From the NCBI GenBank assembly GCA_028282905.1, contig JANQGW010000052.1:1-52592 (forward strand): 52,592 nucleotides of DNA, written 5' to 3'. Position 1 is the stretch's first letter. Each line of letters opens with the position of its first letter. Both the position numbers and the translations under genes were made by a program. Shown here piece by piece: positions 30,787-40,097 of this stretch. The notes under the pieces were generated by a model. The model did not search any database, was not told where the DNA came from, and worked only from the letters and a program-made list of their open reading frames with translations. Source of the DNA: Sedimentisphaerales bacterium. Lineage in GTDB: Bacteria; Planctomycetota; Phycisphaerae; Sedimentisphaerales; Anaerohalosphaeraceae.

Positions 30787-33546
30787 CTACTTTTTCCTGA
30801 CGACAAACATTTCGATGGGGCGGGTTTCTTCGGTAAAGGTAATACCGAAGTTCTTCTCGTACCACGACCGGATCTTTTCAAAATCTTCAATGGAATCCAC
30901 ACTCGGCATTTCCATGCAGATTGCGTTTTCCTTCAGTTCTTCCAGAGTTTCCCAAACGGAAGGCAGACCCGTTTCATCGATAAACAGCGGCCCGTCACCG
31001 GACACTTCAAGGGTTTGGCGATCCAGCGAGATCGTCATCATATCCAAAAGCTCTCTTACGGTATTATATCCCCAGCCGCCCGGATTCGGTGCCGAGACTG
31101 ACTCCGAATCGGGCAGTTCTCTGCCGTCATATTTGGCAACAAATACCCGGCGTTCAACAGTTTTGGTCTCAAGCCGATAGCCCATCTGCTCCAACAGGAA
31201 CCGGTAATGCATTTTCGGGTCCGTTTCGTCGCGATAGACCAGGTCATGATTCATCTTGACACTGGGCACATCGGCAGTCCACAATAGTCGTCCCGCTCCT
31301 AATGTCTGACAGGCATACCCGGTCTTCAAATCGCCTTCAATCGCCCGCATCGAATAGCCCTTATGACCGGACAGATTCATAGGCCGCATGATAAACTGAT
31401 ACGACTCATCCGTTCCCTTTTCAAACAGCTCCATTGTTTCAGGCAACGGGCGGTTTTCATAGCGTTTAGCCACTTCTTTTAAGTGCAGTTGCCACGGTAG
31501 ATATTTGGGGTCGTCATATTTATCTCTGTTTGCATACGCCTCTTTGAGCATCTGTTTGTAATCAGGCTTTTCGAGCAATCTATCCAATGCTAACCTGGTG
31601 TTATCCTTCGGTTTGGGCAGGTATTCCGAACGCTCAATCACCGGCTCGGCCGTTTCAAACCGAATGGAAACACTCTCATTATCACCGACGCTGATTCCAT
31701 CAGACAATGCAAACTCTTTAACTACTGAATAGGTATTATTGTGATTCATCAGCGCGATCGTCGGCTGATAAACTCCCGGCGAAACCTGCCGATGATATGT
31801 TGTATCGGCAGCAATCTCTGTTCGAGGGTGACCGCCACCGATAATCGGTGAGCCTTTGTCACTTTTGAGCCAAATTTCAATATGATAGTCACTATTAGCA
31901 TCCGGCATATTCTTTTTACCGATGGTTGTGACAACTTTCTCCTGCCAGACTTTTTCGCTGATTTCAATCGAAATATGTGATGGGTTAATCAGGCTGCCGG
32001 ATGAGGAGAAGCCTGTATATTTTTCGTCTTTATTAAATCGAATTGACACGGAGTGGCGGTAGAGCTTATCGGCGGAAATAAATTTATAGATCCACAATTC
32101 TGTGTCATTTTCGGTACGTTTTTCATGAGGCTCTCCGCATAATTCCACCATGCGGTCTTTTGTGGTTTCATTGAATTTAATCAGCTTATTCAGCCTTGAG
32201 CTGTTTTCGGCATTTAGGCCGCGGCATACCAGATCAATCATTTCATGTTGATGTGAATTAATCCTATGCGCCTTGCCATCGGTGATCAGTCTGAGCTCAG
32301 TACCGCGTTTGAAACCCGTTGCCCGGGCCAGTGAATTGTCAAAGCCTTTTCCCGGCTCATGGAGAACCGTAAACGGCAAATCATAGTCTTTAATCTGCTG
32401 ACGCGCAGACTCAGCATTTTTATGCATTGCAACCGTCACGATTTTGAGATTGTCATTTTTATATTTTTCTGAAATCTCTTTGAGCCATTGAAAAATAAAG
32501 CCTTGCTCACTACTATCCCAAAACAGAAGCACGACATTCTTATCGGCATAATCCGACAGGCTGAACGGCTCACCGTCAATGGTTGCTGTCACCAATGACA
32601 TCAGGGCATTATCATCTTTGACGCCGGGTGCGTAGGTCTTGCCGCCGGGGTCTTTGAGATGCAGATAGGCCAGGTTTAACTGATCGGTCCAAATGGTCGA
32701 AAGCGCCGCCGCAAACGCCTTCGGGTCGAAAAAGATATCCGGCTGAGGCTTGGAATAATCCAGCACCATATCCACCATCTCCGCATCACGCGGATCCCAC
32801 ATGCGAATGCGAACTGGCAGTTTGCTTTTCTTCAAGGCCCAGATGCGGAACCACTGCGGATTGCCGTCGTCGCCGGAATCCATATCATAGACAACCCAAT
32901 CGGCGGAAATCGCGGCATTCGGGTTCAAGATCGGGGTTTTATCGACGATTTTCCCGCCGGTAATGCCTTTTAAAATTGTGTTCATCGAAAAGGTTTCTTC
33001 GACGCCGAGCATTTTCAAAATCGCCGCGGCCATCCCATCGGCTTCGACCTGTTTTTTCGTCTTAAGATCAAACGCCGCAACCACTTCGCCCTTCTCGCCG
33101 AAAATCAACTGATTTTCCACGCGGACACGCACCCGACCGCCCCGGCCCATCCACAGTTCGATATGCCGCGGCACACTGAGCCCATCTTCTTTGAAATAGA
33201 TCGAGGCCGACAAAAATTCACTGCGGGCAAACTGCTCGCTGATCTGTGCCCATGACGGCGTGGGATTGCCGAGAAAGACAAATACCGTAATCAGAACAAT
33301 CGCCGCAATGGACCCGGCACCAAAGGTAAAACGACAAAGGAAAACGGGCCACTGAACCGAAGCAGTTTGGGGACGTGTCGTTTTCTTCTGCACATACGGA
33401 TGATTCTCAAGATCATCTGCAAAATTTTTCAGCATTGCCCGCAACGGCTGCTGTTCGGTCGGCTGTGTTTCGTCAAACTGCTGCTGAATCTGCTGCCATG
33501 TGTGTGAATCGTTATTATCATTTCGTTTTTTATCATATGGAGTCAT
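30787..33546 (-). CDS. ECF-linked membrane protein: LolA-like, cysteine-less redoxin and DUF3738-like domains
   Basis: 919 residues from the ATG at 33546, which overlaps the stop of the ECF sigma gene by 4 bp (ATGA). A cytoplasmic N-terminus of about 65 residues and one membrane helix (about 69-93) suggest an anti-sigma arrangement. Next is a LolA-like region (100-300: ISEQFARSEFLSASIYF, LWMGRGGRVRVRVENQLIFGEKG in part). Residues 316-440 are a thioredoxin-fold redoxin domain in which the usual WCxxC is replaced by FWDSSEQGF (342-350), so redox chemistry is lost. The C-terminal 250 residues resemble DUF3738 (TIGR03435), ending LxF...RPIEMFVVRKK. It may sense envelope lipids or stress, by inference. 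Confidence 0.8.
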   Translation of the reverse strand: MTPYDKKRNDNNDSHTWQQIQQQFDETQPTEQQPLRAMLKNFADDLENHPYVQKKTTRPQTASVQWPVFLCRFTFGAGSIAAIVLITVFVFLGNPTPSWAQISEQFARSEFLSASIYFKEDGLSVPRHIELWMGRGGRVRVRVENQLIFGEKGEVVAAFDLKTKKQVEADGMAAAILKMLGVEETFSMNTILKGITGGKIVDKTPILNPNAAISADWVVYDMDSGDDGNPQWFRIWALKKSKLPVRIRMWDPRDAEMVDMVLDYSKPQPDIFFDPKAFAAALSTIWTDQLNLAYLHLKDPGGKTYAPGVKDDNALMSLVTATIDGEPFSLSDYADKNVVLLFWDSSEQGFIFQWLKEISEKYKNDNLKIVTVAMHKNAESARQQIKDYDLPFTVLHEPGKGFDNSLARATGFKRGTELRLITDGKAHRINSHQHEMIDLVCRGLNAENSSRLNKLIKFNETTKDRMVELCGEPHEKRTENDTELWIYKFISADKLYRHSVSIRFNKDEKYTGFSSSGSLINPSHISIEISEKVWQEKVVTTIGKKNMPDANSDYHIEIWLKSDKGSPIIGGGHPRTEIAADTTYHRQVSPGVYQPTIALMNHNNTYSVVKEFALSDGISVGDNESVSIRFETAEPVIERSEYLPKPKDNTRLALDRLLEKPDYKQMLKEAYANRDKYDDPKYLPWQLHLKEVAKRYENRPLPETMELFEKGTDESYQFIMRPMNLSGHKGYSMRAIEGDLKTGYACQTLGAGRLLWTADVPSVKMNHDLVYRDETDPKMHYRFLLEQMGYRLETKTVERRVFVAKYDGRELPDSESVSAPNPGGWGYNTVRELLDMMTISLDRQTLEVSGDGPLFIDETGLPSVWETLEELKENAICMEMPSVDSIEDFEKIRSWYEKNFGITFTEETRPIEMFVVRKK

Positions 33547-34064
33547 TTGACACCCCTTTCCGGGCAGATTCCCAAATCCGTCAAAATCGTACGTAGTTTG
33601 GTTTTGCCTTTTGAACAGTGTGATCGCGCGGTTGCCGCCGAACAATTCAATATTCCCGCAATGGCTGTGTAGTCTTCGCCTTCAATCAGCCGCAACAGCA
33701 CCGCTTTACCCTGCTTGGCCGGCAGCAGTGAGATCGCTTCCCGAACCGCTGCCGATAATTCGGAAGATTCAGGCGATGCTTGCTGCATGAGTTGCTCGGC
33801 TTCTTTGTTGAGCCGAACTTCACGACGGCGTGTGGCTTTTTTGCGAAGTGCATCATAGCAGCGCGTCACGCAGATACGCAAGATATAGGCCTGTGGGTTG
33901 GGATGGCGGTCAATCGTTTTAAGTTTTTTCCAGATGACCGCTAAAATCTCCTGGAAAACATCCATCGAGTCGTGGGGATCCTGAATGATACGCGTGACAA
34001 TCGCGATCATCCGATCCTCCACCGGCTCGATCAGCCTTTGATACATGTCATGGTGCGGTTTCAC
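33543..34064 (-). CDS. ECF-type RNA polymerase sigma factor
   Basis: 173 residues from a GTG at 34064 with AAGGAGAG upstream. Region 2 is near 10-80 (DSMDVFQEILAVIWKKL, NPQAYILRICVTRCYDALRKK) and region 4 near 105-160 (ISLLPAKQGKAVLLRLIEGEDYTAIAGILNCSAATARSHCSKGKTKLR). It should direct a small regulon. The downstream gene is coupled by a 4-bp overlap and starts with a cytoplasmic domain and a membrane helix, the usual anti-sigma layout. The 201-bp region upstream (34065-34265) contains no gene; TCAGAAGG occurs in it twice, but I cannot define a promoter. Confidence 0.92.
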   Translation of the reverse strand: MKPHHDMYQRLIEPVEDRMIAIVTRIIQDPHDSMDVFQEILAVIWKKLKTIDRHPNPQAYILRICVTRCYDALRKKATRRREVRLNKEAEQLMQQASPESSELSAAVREAISLLPAKQGKAVLLRLIEGEDYTAIAGILNCSAATARSHCSKGKTKLRTILTDLGICPERGVK

Positions 34065-34265
34065 ATTTCTCTCCTTTACATAACCGGGTTCTCTCTACCC
34101 TTCTAAACGAAATTGGCCTTCTGATTGTGTAAATTCATTCGCTCAGGCCGGCAGAAAACCTTCTGACTGCATCGTAACCTCTTCAATTCAAAAGCGTTAC
34201 CATTATTTAAGAGAAATGTATAATTCTTTCAATAATCCCGAAAATCGCAGGTTTTCGCGATCATG

Positions 34266-35081
34266 CTAAATCAATTCCGCGGCATCAGCAGGAATCCAGG
34301 TATCCTGATCGTTGGACAGTTGAATGTGAAGCCAGTCGCCACGCTGTTCGAGTACGTCAAACTCGACGCCGGCGTGCAGCGGTTCGCTGAAGCTTTTCGG
34401 ATAATTGTCGCTGTCGCCCTGTCGAGCGGTTACGGCGGCCGAAATAATCACGCCGCTGCGATTTTCCGCGCGACCGTATTGTTCGACAGCGACCGAAGTG
34501 GCCATGGCAATTACACCTATCAGCATCACAATACAAACCTGCACCACTGCGGGCCATTTGACGATCCACAACCGCAATATCAGCCAAAGACACAGAATTG
34601 TCATGCACATACCGCCGAGAAAAAAACGTGTTTGCATGGAAAAATCATAGTGCCAGAAAAACAGCCGCTGAACAACTTTCTTTTGCGTGGTGACAGCAAA
34701 CTGATCGGCACGTTTGCTGCGGGCAAAATTCAGATTTTTGTGGATGTCCGGATTTGCCGTATCCAGAAGCTGCGCCCGTCGATAGTTCAAAATCGCCCGC
34801 CCGAGATCGTCAGACATTAAGTAGCTGTTGGCCAGATTATAGTACAGCTTCGCATTATGAATACCGCCATCAGCGATAATTTTTTCATAACCGGCCGCCG
34901 CCGCCAGATATAATTCCCTGGCTTGATCGGTCGTATCGGCATTATTGGCCTGTGAAAATGTCTGATTGGCCTGCATAAACGCCTGGACGGCCTGCTCATT
35001 GGTCAGTTCCGCATCCGCTTGGTCACACAAAACAGCTATACATATAAACAGCACAAATAAAATTAAATGGGTTTTCTTCAT
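34266..35081 (-). CDS. batE: Aerotolerance protein BatE (TPR and SH3-like)
   Basis: 271 residues. A signal peptide (ILFVLFICIAVLC) is followed by TPR repeats (residues about 30-115, NAKLYYNLANSYLMSDDLGRAILNYRRAQLLD). Two membrane helices (about 147-195) follow, and then an SH3b-like domain (AAVTARQGDSDNYPKSFSEPLHAGVEFDVLEQRGDWLHIQL). This order is the standard for BatE. The ATG overlaps the batD stop by 4 bp. It is the last gene of the moxR-bat operon. Confidence 0.85.
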   Translation of the reverse strand: MKKTHLILFVLFICIAVLCDQADAELTNEQAVQAFMQANQTFSQANNADTTDQARELYLAAAAGYEKIIADGGIHNAKLYYNLANSYLMSDDLGRAILNYRRAQLLDTANPDIHKNLNFARSKRADQFAVTTQKKVVQRLFFWHYDFSMQTRFFLGGMCMTILCLWLILRLWIVKWPAVVQVCIVMLIGVIAMATSVAVEQYGRAENRSGVIISAAVTARQGDSDNYPKSFSEPLHAGVEFDVLEQRGDWLHIQLSNDQDTWIPADAAELI

Positions 35082-36892
35082 TTTATCGTCTTTTCAATAT
35101 CGGCTAAAAGCTTAAGGATCGCTTTTTGTTTTTCATCGGTCAGTTGAAATGCCATCGGACTGTATTCCGACGCTTCGGTCTGGGCCATGACTTTGCGGTA
35201 AGAAGCAGACAACTCAGTATCATTAGTCTTTTCCAGAACCAGACTTTCACAGTCCGTCCCCGTCAGTGAGCCAGCCGGTTTGTTGAATTTGTCGGCCACA
35301 TACTGCTGCAGTGCCGCCAACACCCGCTGTGATGATTTTTCGTCGCGTCCGGCGTGACGAATCGCCGCAACAGCATTGGCATAGGCTTTTTTACGCCGGT
35401 TAGCGGCCTGACGCTGCGGGCTGTCGCTGCTGGTATGCCGCATAATGACACTGGCCAGCAATGCCGTCAGCGGCAATGCATACAACCCGATAAAAGCCGG
35501 GCCGGTTAGCGCCGCCAGTGGCGAAAATTGCTGATTGACCAGTGCTTCCGGTGAAGCGACATTGGCAGATAATCCCTCCTGAATCGCCTTGATCTGTTTT
35601 CGGGCCGAAGGTAACTGGCGACTTTCAACATCGCCGCCGGTAACGATGCGTGTCGGGACAACCGTCAATGGAATCGGCTCGGTATAAATAGTTCGATATT
35701 TGCCTGCCTTGGCGTCAAAAAAGCTCAGGGGAATCGACGGAACTTCTTTGACCTTTGCGTGATTGGGGCGAATGGTCTGGGTAAAGACCTTGGCGTTGTT
35801 TTGAATCTCGCCGTCCGAACGCTCGGCGGGCATTTTGAATGATTCAGTCATCGCCGACATTTCATCCAATGCCGGCCACTGCACGGGCGACAAATAGGGA
35901 CTGCCGCCGACGCGAATAGTCAGGGTAATCGGATCACCCACATTGACCTCGGTGGGTGTTGCCTCAGCGGAAATCGTATAGCCGCCGATCAGTCCGTAAA
36001 AATCCGTGGATTTGCCCGACCGCGGCAACGGCTGAACCTGCAACTGAAGCGATTCGGACTTGGCGCTAAACCGCTTGTATTCATACTGCGGCCCGAAAAA
36101 ACTATCAAACCGGTTGCGGCTTCGACTTTTGCGGCCTACCGCCAAATCCGCTGAGACAGATGCAGGGCTGACATCAAAAGTACCTACAGTTTTGGGAATC
36201 AGTACTTTTTTCAATTGTACGCGAACGCAATCAACACCATTATGCAAAAGCTGACTTTGATAAACATTCTCTTTCCGACCGTTAACAGGTAAAGTCGTCT
36301 GCGAAGCGTTTTCAAAGGATGAATTGCCGGATTCCCAATAGAAATTATCATCGGCCATTATCGGCACCTGAATATCAAGATTGGCAATCTGCTCGGCACG
36401 CACAATATCGACCCACACATAAAACGATACCGTCAAGACTACCGGCTGGCCGACATAACAGACTTTTGTCGAAAGTTCCATCTCCATATCAAGCTGTTTG
36501 GTCGTACCCGGTTCGACCACTGAGACCTTTATCGACTGGGTTTTATAAGCTTTACTTTCAACCTTAACACTGATTGACGGAATGGTCATTTGACCTTTGG
36601 CACTGGCAAAAAGCTGATAGGTATATATGTGATGACTGGATGCGCGACCGTTGACAATCGAAGTGCGGTTTTGAACCGAAGGCCCGGACGGCTGGAAATC
36701 TTTCAGCGGCTCTAAATCAACATCATCAATCTCACCGTCGGAAACTATCAGGCTGTATGCAAAGCGACTGCCGGCATAAATCGGGCGGGAGCGGTCCACC
36801 TGTGCCTGAACGCTGACGGCCGCGACGGCATGAGCCGCAGGCATCACCAGTAGAAGTCCTGCCATATATAGATATCGCGTCAATAGTTTCAA
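35078..36892 (-). CDS. batD: Aerotolerance protein BatD
   Basis: 604 residues with a signal peptide, a long stretch of immunoglobulin-like repeats (VSVQAQVDRSRPIYAGSRFAYSLIVSDG, GDPITLTIRVGGSPYLSPVQWP), one membrane helix near 450-470 (LTGPAFIGLYALPLTALLASVIM) and a helical cytoplasmic tail. The exported repeats lie in the periplasm, the tail in the cytoplasm. It follows batC by 1 bp. BatA-E proteins belong to a membrane complex tied to MoxR and stress tolerance. Exact function is not established. Confidence 0.88.
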   Translation of the reverse strand: MKLLTRYLYMAGLLLVMPAAHAVAAVSVQAQVDRSRPIYAGSRFAYSLIVSDGEIDDVDLEPLKDFQPSGPSVQNRTSIVNGRASSHHIYTYQLFASAKGQMTIPSISVKVESKAYKTQSIKVSVVEPGTTKQLDMEMELSTKVCYVGQPVVLTVSFYVWVDIVRAEQIANLDIQVPIMADDNFYWESGNSSFENASQTTLPVNGRKENVYQSQLLHNGVDCVRVQLKKVLIPKTVGTFDVSPASVSADLAVGRKSRSRNRFDSFFGPQYEYKRFSAKSESLQLQVQPLPRSGKSTDFYGLIGGYTISAEATPTEVNVGDPITLTIRVGGSPYLSPVQWPALDEMSAMTESFKMPAERSDGEIQNNAKVFTQTIRPNHAKVKEVPSIPLSFFDAKAGKYRTIYTEPIPLTVVPTRIVTGGDVESRQLPSARKQIKAIQEGLSANVASPEALVNQQFSPLAALTGPAFIGLYALPLTALLASVIMRHTSSDSPQRQAANRRKKAYANAVAAIRHAGRDEKSSQRVLAALQQYVADKFNKPAGSLTGTDCESLVLEKTNDTELSASYRKVMAQTEASEYSPMAFQLTDEKQKAILKLLADIEKTIK

Positions 36893-36893
36893 G

Positions 36894-38039
36894 CTACCAG
36901 TCCCTTTCGACTTCCTTGCGGCCGCGAATCAAAACGCGGCGTTTTTCGCGAATTTCCTGTTCTTTATCCAATATTTCTTCTGCCGTTGCTTCAGCAGCTT
37001 TGGCTTGCTGCTCTTCGGCATTCTGCTGTTGTTGATCCGATTGCTCCTGTTGCTGGTTCTGATCCTGCTGCGACTCCTGCTCGGACCGCTGTTGATCGTC
37101 CTGCTGGTCACCGGACTGTTGCTGCTGATCGCTTTGCTTCTGTTGCTTATCTTTCAGTGTATCAATCGCTTTTTGGATTTGCTCGGCAGCGTCACCCTGC
37201 TTGTCAGCAGCTTCGGGCATTTGTGATTGCTCCAGTTTTTCCTTCGCCTGCTGCTGATCAGCAGCGGCCTTCTGCATTTGCTCGGTCGCCTGCTGGAGTT
37301 TCTGCTGCTGTTGAGCCGCCTGTTCGTTCTGTTGCTGTGTATCCTGCGGCGGCTGGGCCATTTGCTGCATTTGCTGGGCAGTTTGCTGCGTTTCCTGATT
37401 CAGTTGTTCCTGTTGCTTGGCCAGTTCCTGACTTTCCTGCGGCGATTGAGCCTGTTGAGTCTGCTTTTGAAGCTGCTGCTGTTGGTCTTTCAACTGCTCA
37501 AGATGTTTCTGCAAGTCCTGCTGCTTTTGCTGTTGCTGCTGCTGTTGTTGAAGCACCTTTTTTAGCTGCTGAATCTTCAGACGGGCCGCTTCGATATTTT
37601 TTGCCGCAGGGGCATTTCCGGGCTTGAGATTTCGTACCTGACGCCAACAGTCAATGCCCGCCTCGAAACTCTCAATCGCATCTTCCGGCTTATCCTGCTG
37701 GGCGGCGCCACGATGGAAATAACTGTTGCCCAGGTTAAACTTCGCCTTGGCAATCAAGTCGGAATCACTGCTTTGAACCGCCGCCTTTTGATAATGGTCA
37801 ATCGCGGCATCATAATCTTTTTGACGGTAGAATGTATTGGCCTTATTGAGCTGCGCCTCGGCCAGTTCAGGATTATCCTTGAGTACCTGCTCATAAGTCT
37901 CAGCGGCCTTTTCGTACTCACCCTTGCGATACTGAGTATTTCCTTCGGCAACCGCCTCTCTGACAGACTTGGCCCACGCCTTACCTGCCGCGAACACAAG
38001 TATCACCGCAATTAACAGACTATATTTTTTTACGTTCAC
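36894..38039 (-). CDS. batC: BatC-like TPR protein with Gln-rich tail
   Basis: 381 residues from a GTG at 38039, preceded by GAGGAG. The longer TTG-started reading from 38054 has no ribosome site. It overlaps the end of batB by 20 bp. A signal peptide (VNVKKYSLLIAVILVFAAGKAWA) leads to three TPR units (about 30-155). Then comes a long Gln/Glu/Lys low-complexity coiled-coil tail from about 165 to 350, with blocks of up to ten glutamines, and a basic end. The tail makes the DNA highly repetitive (CAG/CTG-like codons), but the reading frame is intact. Confidence 0.85.
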   Translation of the reverse strand: MNVKKYSLLIAVILVFAAGKAWAKSVREAVAEGNTQYRKGEYEKAAETYEQVLKDNPELAEAQLNKANTFYRQKDYDAAIDHYQKAAVQSSDSDLIAKAKFNLGNSYFHRGAAQQDKPEDAIESFEAGIDCWRQVRNLKPGNAPAAKNIEAARLKIQQLKKVLQQQQQQQQKQQDLQKHLEQLKDQQQQLQKQTQQAQSPQESQELAKQQEQLNQETQQTAQQMQQMAQPPQDTQQQNEQAAQQQQKLQQATEQMQKAAADQQQAKEKLEQSQMPEAADKQGDAAEQIQKAIDTLKDKQQKQSDQQQQSGDQQDDQQRSEQESQQDQNQQQEQSDQQQQNAEEQQAKAAEATAEEILDKEQEIREKRRVLIRGRKEVERDW

Positions 38040-39033
38040 TGATACACTCCTCAATGACGATTAACAGCAGCGCCAACGCCAGAAACACCTGGAATTTCTC
38101 ATCATATTCCAAAATAGTTGTCGATTCAAGCTCTCTTCGCTGGGCCGAATACACCAGATCGCTGTAAATCTGCCCCAAATCGAACGTGCCGGTCCGTACG
38201 GGAATATACGCCCCCGTGGGTGTGGCGACGGCGACTTGCCGCAGCGTTTCTTCATCCAATTTTGTCCAGACTTCCTGTCCCTGGTATTTCAAAAATGTCT
38301 TGGTCCCGGCGGCATCCTTGATTGGAATCCGGGCACCTTCATCGGGATTACCCAAGCCGACAGCGAGAATGCGAATGCCCTTTTGGCCGGCCTTTTCGGC
38401 GGCCTGTACCGGGAAACTTTCGGCCTGGTCGTCGCAGTCGGTAATTAGGATAATATCTTTATACTCCTTGACCTGCTCATCAAACACATCATCAACTGCT
38501 TTTCGAATGGCGTCGCCGACATTGGTGCCGCCCCGTGGGGCACTTTCAGTGGTAATCTGATCTAACGCCATTCGCACAAACGGATAATCCTGTGTTAGCG
38601 GACACTTGACCGAGGCACTGCCGGCAAATGTAATGATCCCGATACGGTCGCCGCGAATGGTTTCCATCAAATCGCCAATCGCCAGTTTGGCGCGTTCCAG
38701 TCGATTCGGCTTGATGTCTTCGGCCAGCATCGAGCGGGACGTATCCAGCAGAATCACCACATCGCGGCCCTTGCGTTTGACCTCACGCGGCGTCGGATTC
38801 CACGCCGGCCGTGTCAGGGCTATGACAATCGCCGCAAACGCAATTGTCAATAGAACCGCCTTAAACACCTGCCGACTCACCGCCGCGGCCGGGTTGATGG
38901 TCGTCAGCAAATTCGCCTCTGCCAGCCGGTTCAAAACCTTTCGCTTTCGCCAGAAATGCCAGACATACACCGGGATCACCGGGAAAACCAGCAAAAACAA
39001 GGCATAAAAAGCATCGTATTGTTTAAACTGCAT
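38020..39033 (-). CDS. batB: von Willebrand A membrane protein BatB
   Basis: 337 residues. Two N-terminal membrane helices (about 10-30 and 60-78) are followed by a vWA domain with a MIDAS motif DTSRSM and Thr in GGTN, and a membrane helix at the C-terminus (FLALALLLIVIEE). The vWA domain binds a divalent metal and protein partners. It sits between batA and batC and overlaps batC by 20 bp. Confidence 0.93.
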   Translation of the reverse strand: MQFKQYDAFYALFLLVFPVIPVYVWHFWRKRKVLNRLAEANLLTTINPAAAVSRQVFKAVLLTIAFAAIVIALTRPAWNPTPREVKRKGRDVVILLDTSRSMLAEDIKPNRLERAKLAIGDLMETIRGDRIGIITFAGSASVKCPLTQDYPFVRMALDQITTESAPRGGTNVGDAIRKAVDDVFDEQVKEYKDIILITDCDDQAESFPVQAAEKAGQKGIRILAVGLGNPDEGARIPIKDAAGTKTFLKYQGQEVWTKLDEETLRQVAVATPTGAYIPVRTGTFDLGQIYSDLVYSAQRRELESTTILEYDEKFQVFLALALLLIVIEECISERKKI

Positions 39034-39044
39034 ACGCGTTATTC

Positions 39045-40097
39045 CTATGGAATTTTTCTGAAAATCGTTGACGCCGCCAGCATCTCAAACAGCAGCACGC
39101 CCAATGCCGCCACGCCCCACGGGCTGAACTGCTCGGCATAGTCCACATACTCGATGCTCTTGACATCCGTTTTTTCCAGTTCGTCAATCTTTTGATAAAT
39201 CTGCCGCAACTGTTCGGCATTATCGGCCCGGGCATAAAAACCGCCGGTATCCTTGGCAATCTGGCTGAGCAGACCTTCATCCAGCGACGGTCCCCTTGAG
39301 AAAAACCCCCGCTGGCGAACCTCCGAACCAATACCGATCGTATAAATCTTAATCCCCCACTCGGCAGCCAGCTTGGCGGCTTGCAGCGGATCATATTCGC
39401 CTGCGTTGTTCCTGCCGTCTGTCAGCAGGATAATCACCTTGCTCTTGATGGTAAAATCCGGGTCTTTCTCCAGCTGAGTCGCTTTTAAACGGGCCATATC
39501 CGCAGTGATCTGGTTTTCAGCCTTTTGCAGTCGGGCAGCAGCGACCGCGATACCATCGCCAATTGCCGTAAAATTTTCACTGCGCTGTGTGACAAGATGC
39601 GTTTCTTTCAAAAAGTCGGTAATAATCGTATTACCGCGAACCAGCGGGCACTGCGTGTCGGCATAACGTGCGTAGGTCACCAGCCCAATCATATCACCGA
39701 TGCGTCCCTTGTAGTCCTTGCCGTCGCCGGCGACAAAATCGGCTACTACCCGCTTGACGACTTCCAGCCGGTTCAGCTTTTCGCCCTGATAGACCATCGG
39801 ATCGCCCATACTGCCGGAACGGTCCACGGCGATCATCATCACCACGCCTTCGGTGGAGATTTGCTCAATCTTCATGCCTTTCCGCGGGCGGGCAATCGCG
39901 ATAATGAGCAACACAATACACACAAGACGGGCGATAAACAGCAGCGGGCGGAACCGCTGGCGAATCGAGGTCGGGCACGAATGAAACTTCGACAGGCTGG
40001 AAAACTTAATTGAAGCACTGCGTCGGCATTTCCAGCGCAGAACAATAAGTATCGGTATCAATAGCAGCAATAGCAAGGCCCAGGGAGTATGAAGCAT
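39045..40097 (-). CDS. batA: von Willebrand A membrane protein BatA
   Basis: 350 residues with the same plan as BatB: membrane helices near 5-15 and 55-70, a vWA domain with DRSGSMG (MIDAS) at about 92-98 and a final helix (GVAALGVLLFEML). It is the first of the two vWA genes and starts directly after the 348-residue lipoprotein gene (zero gap). ATG start. Confidence 0.93.
   Translation of the reverse strand: MLHTPWALLLLLLIPILIVLRWKCRRSASIKFSSLSKFHSCPTSIRQRFRPLLFIARLVCIVLLIIAIARPRKGMKIEQISTEGVVMMIAVDRSGSMGDPMVYQGEKLNRLEVVKRVVADFVAGDGKDYKGRIGDMIGLVTYARYADTQCPLVRGNTIITDFLKETHLVTQRSENFTAIGDGIAVAAARLQKAENQITADMARLKATQLEKDPDFTIKSKVIILLTDGRNNAGEYDPLQAAKLAAEWGIKIYTIGIGSEVRQRGFFSRGPSLDEGLLSQIAKDTGGFYARADNAEQLRQIYQKIDELEKTDVKSIEYVDYAEQFSPWGVAALGVLLFEMLAASTIFRKIP

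Noticed and set aside
34170-34200. CGTAACC...GGTTACG-like dyad upstream of the ECF sigma gene
   Set aside because: Only about five end bases are symmetric, and it is not near a recognisable promoter.
36900-37560. Highly repetitive DNA that resembles a tandem repeat or CRISPR array
   Set aside because: It is the Gln-rich coiled-coil tail of batC; no regular repeat-spacer pattern exists.
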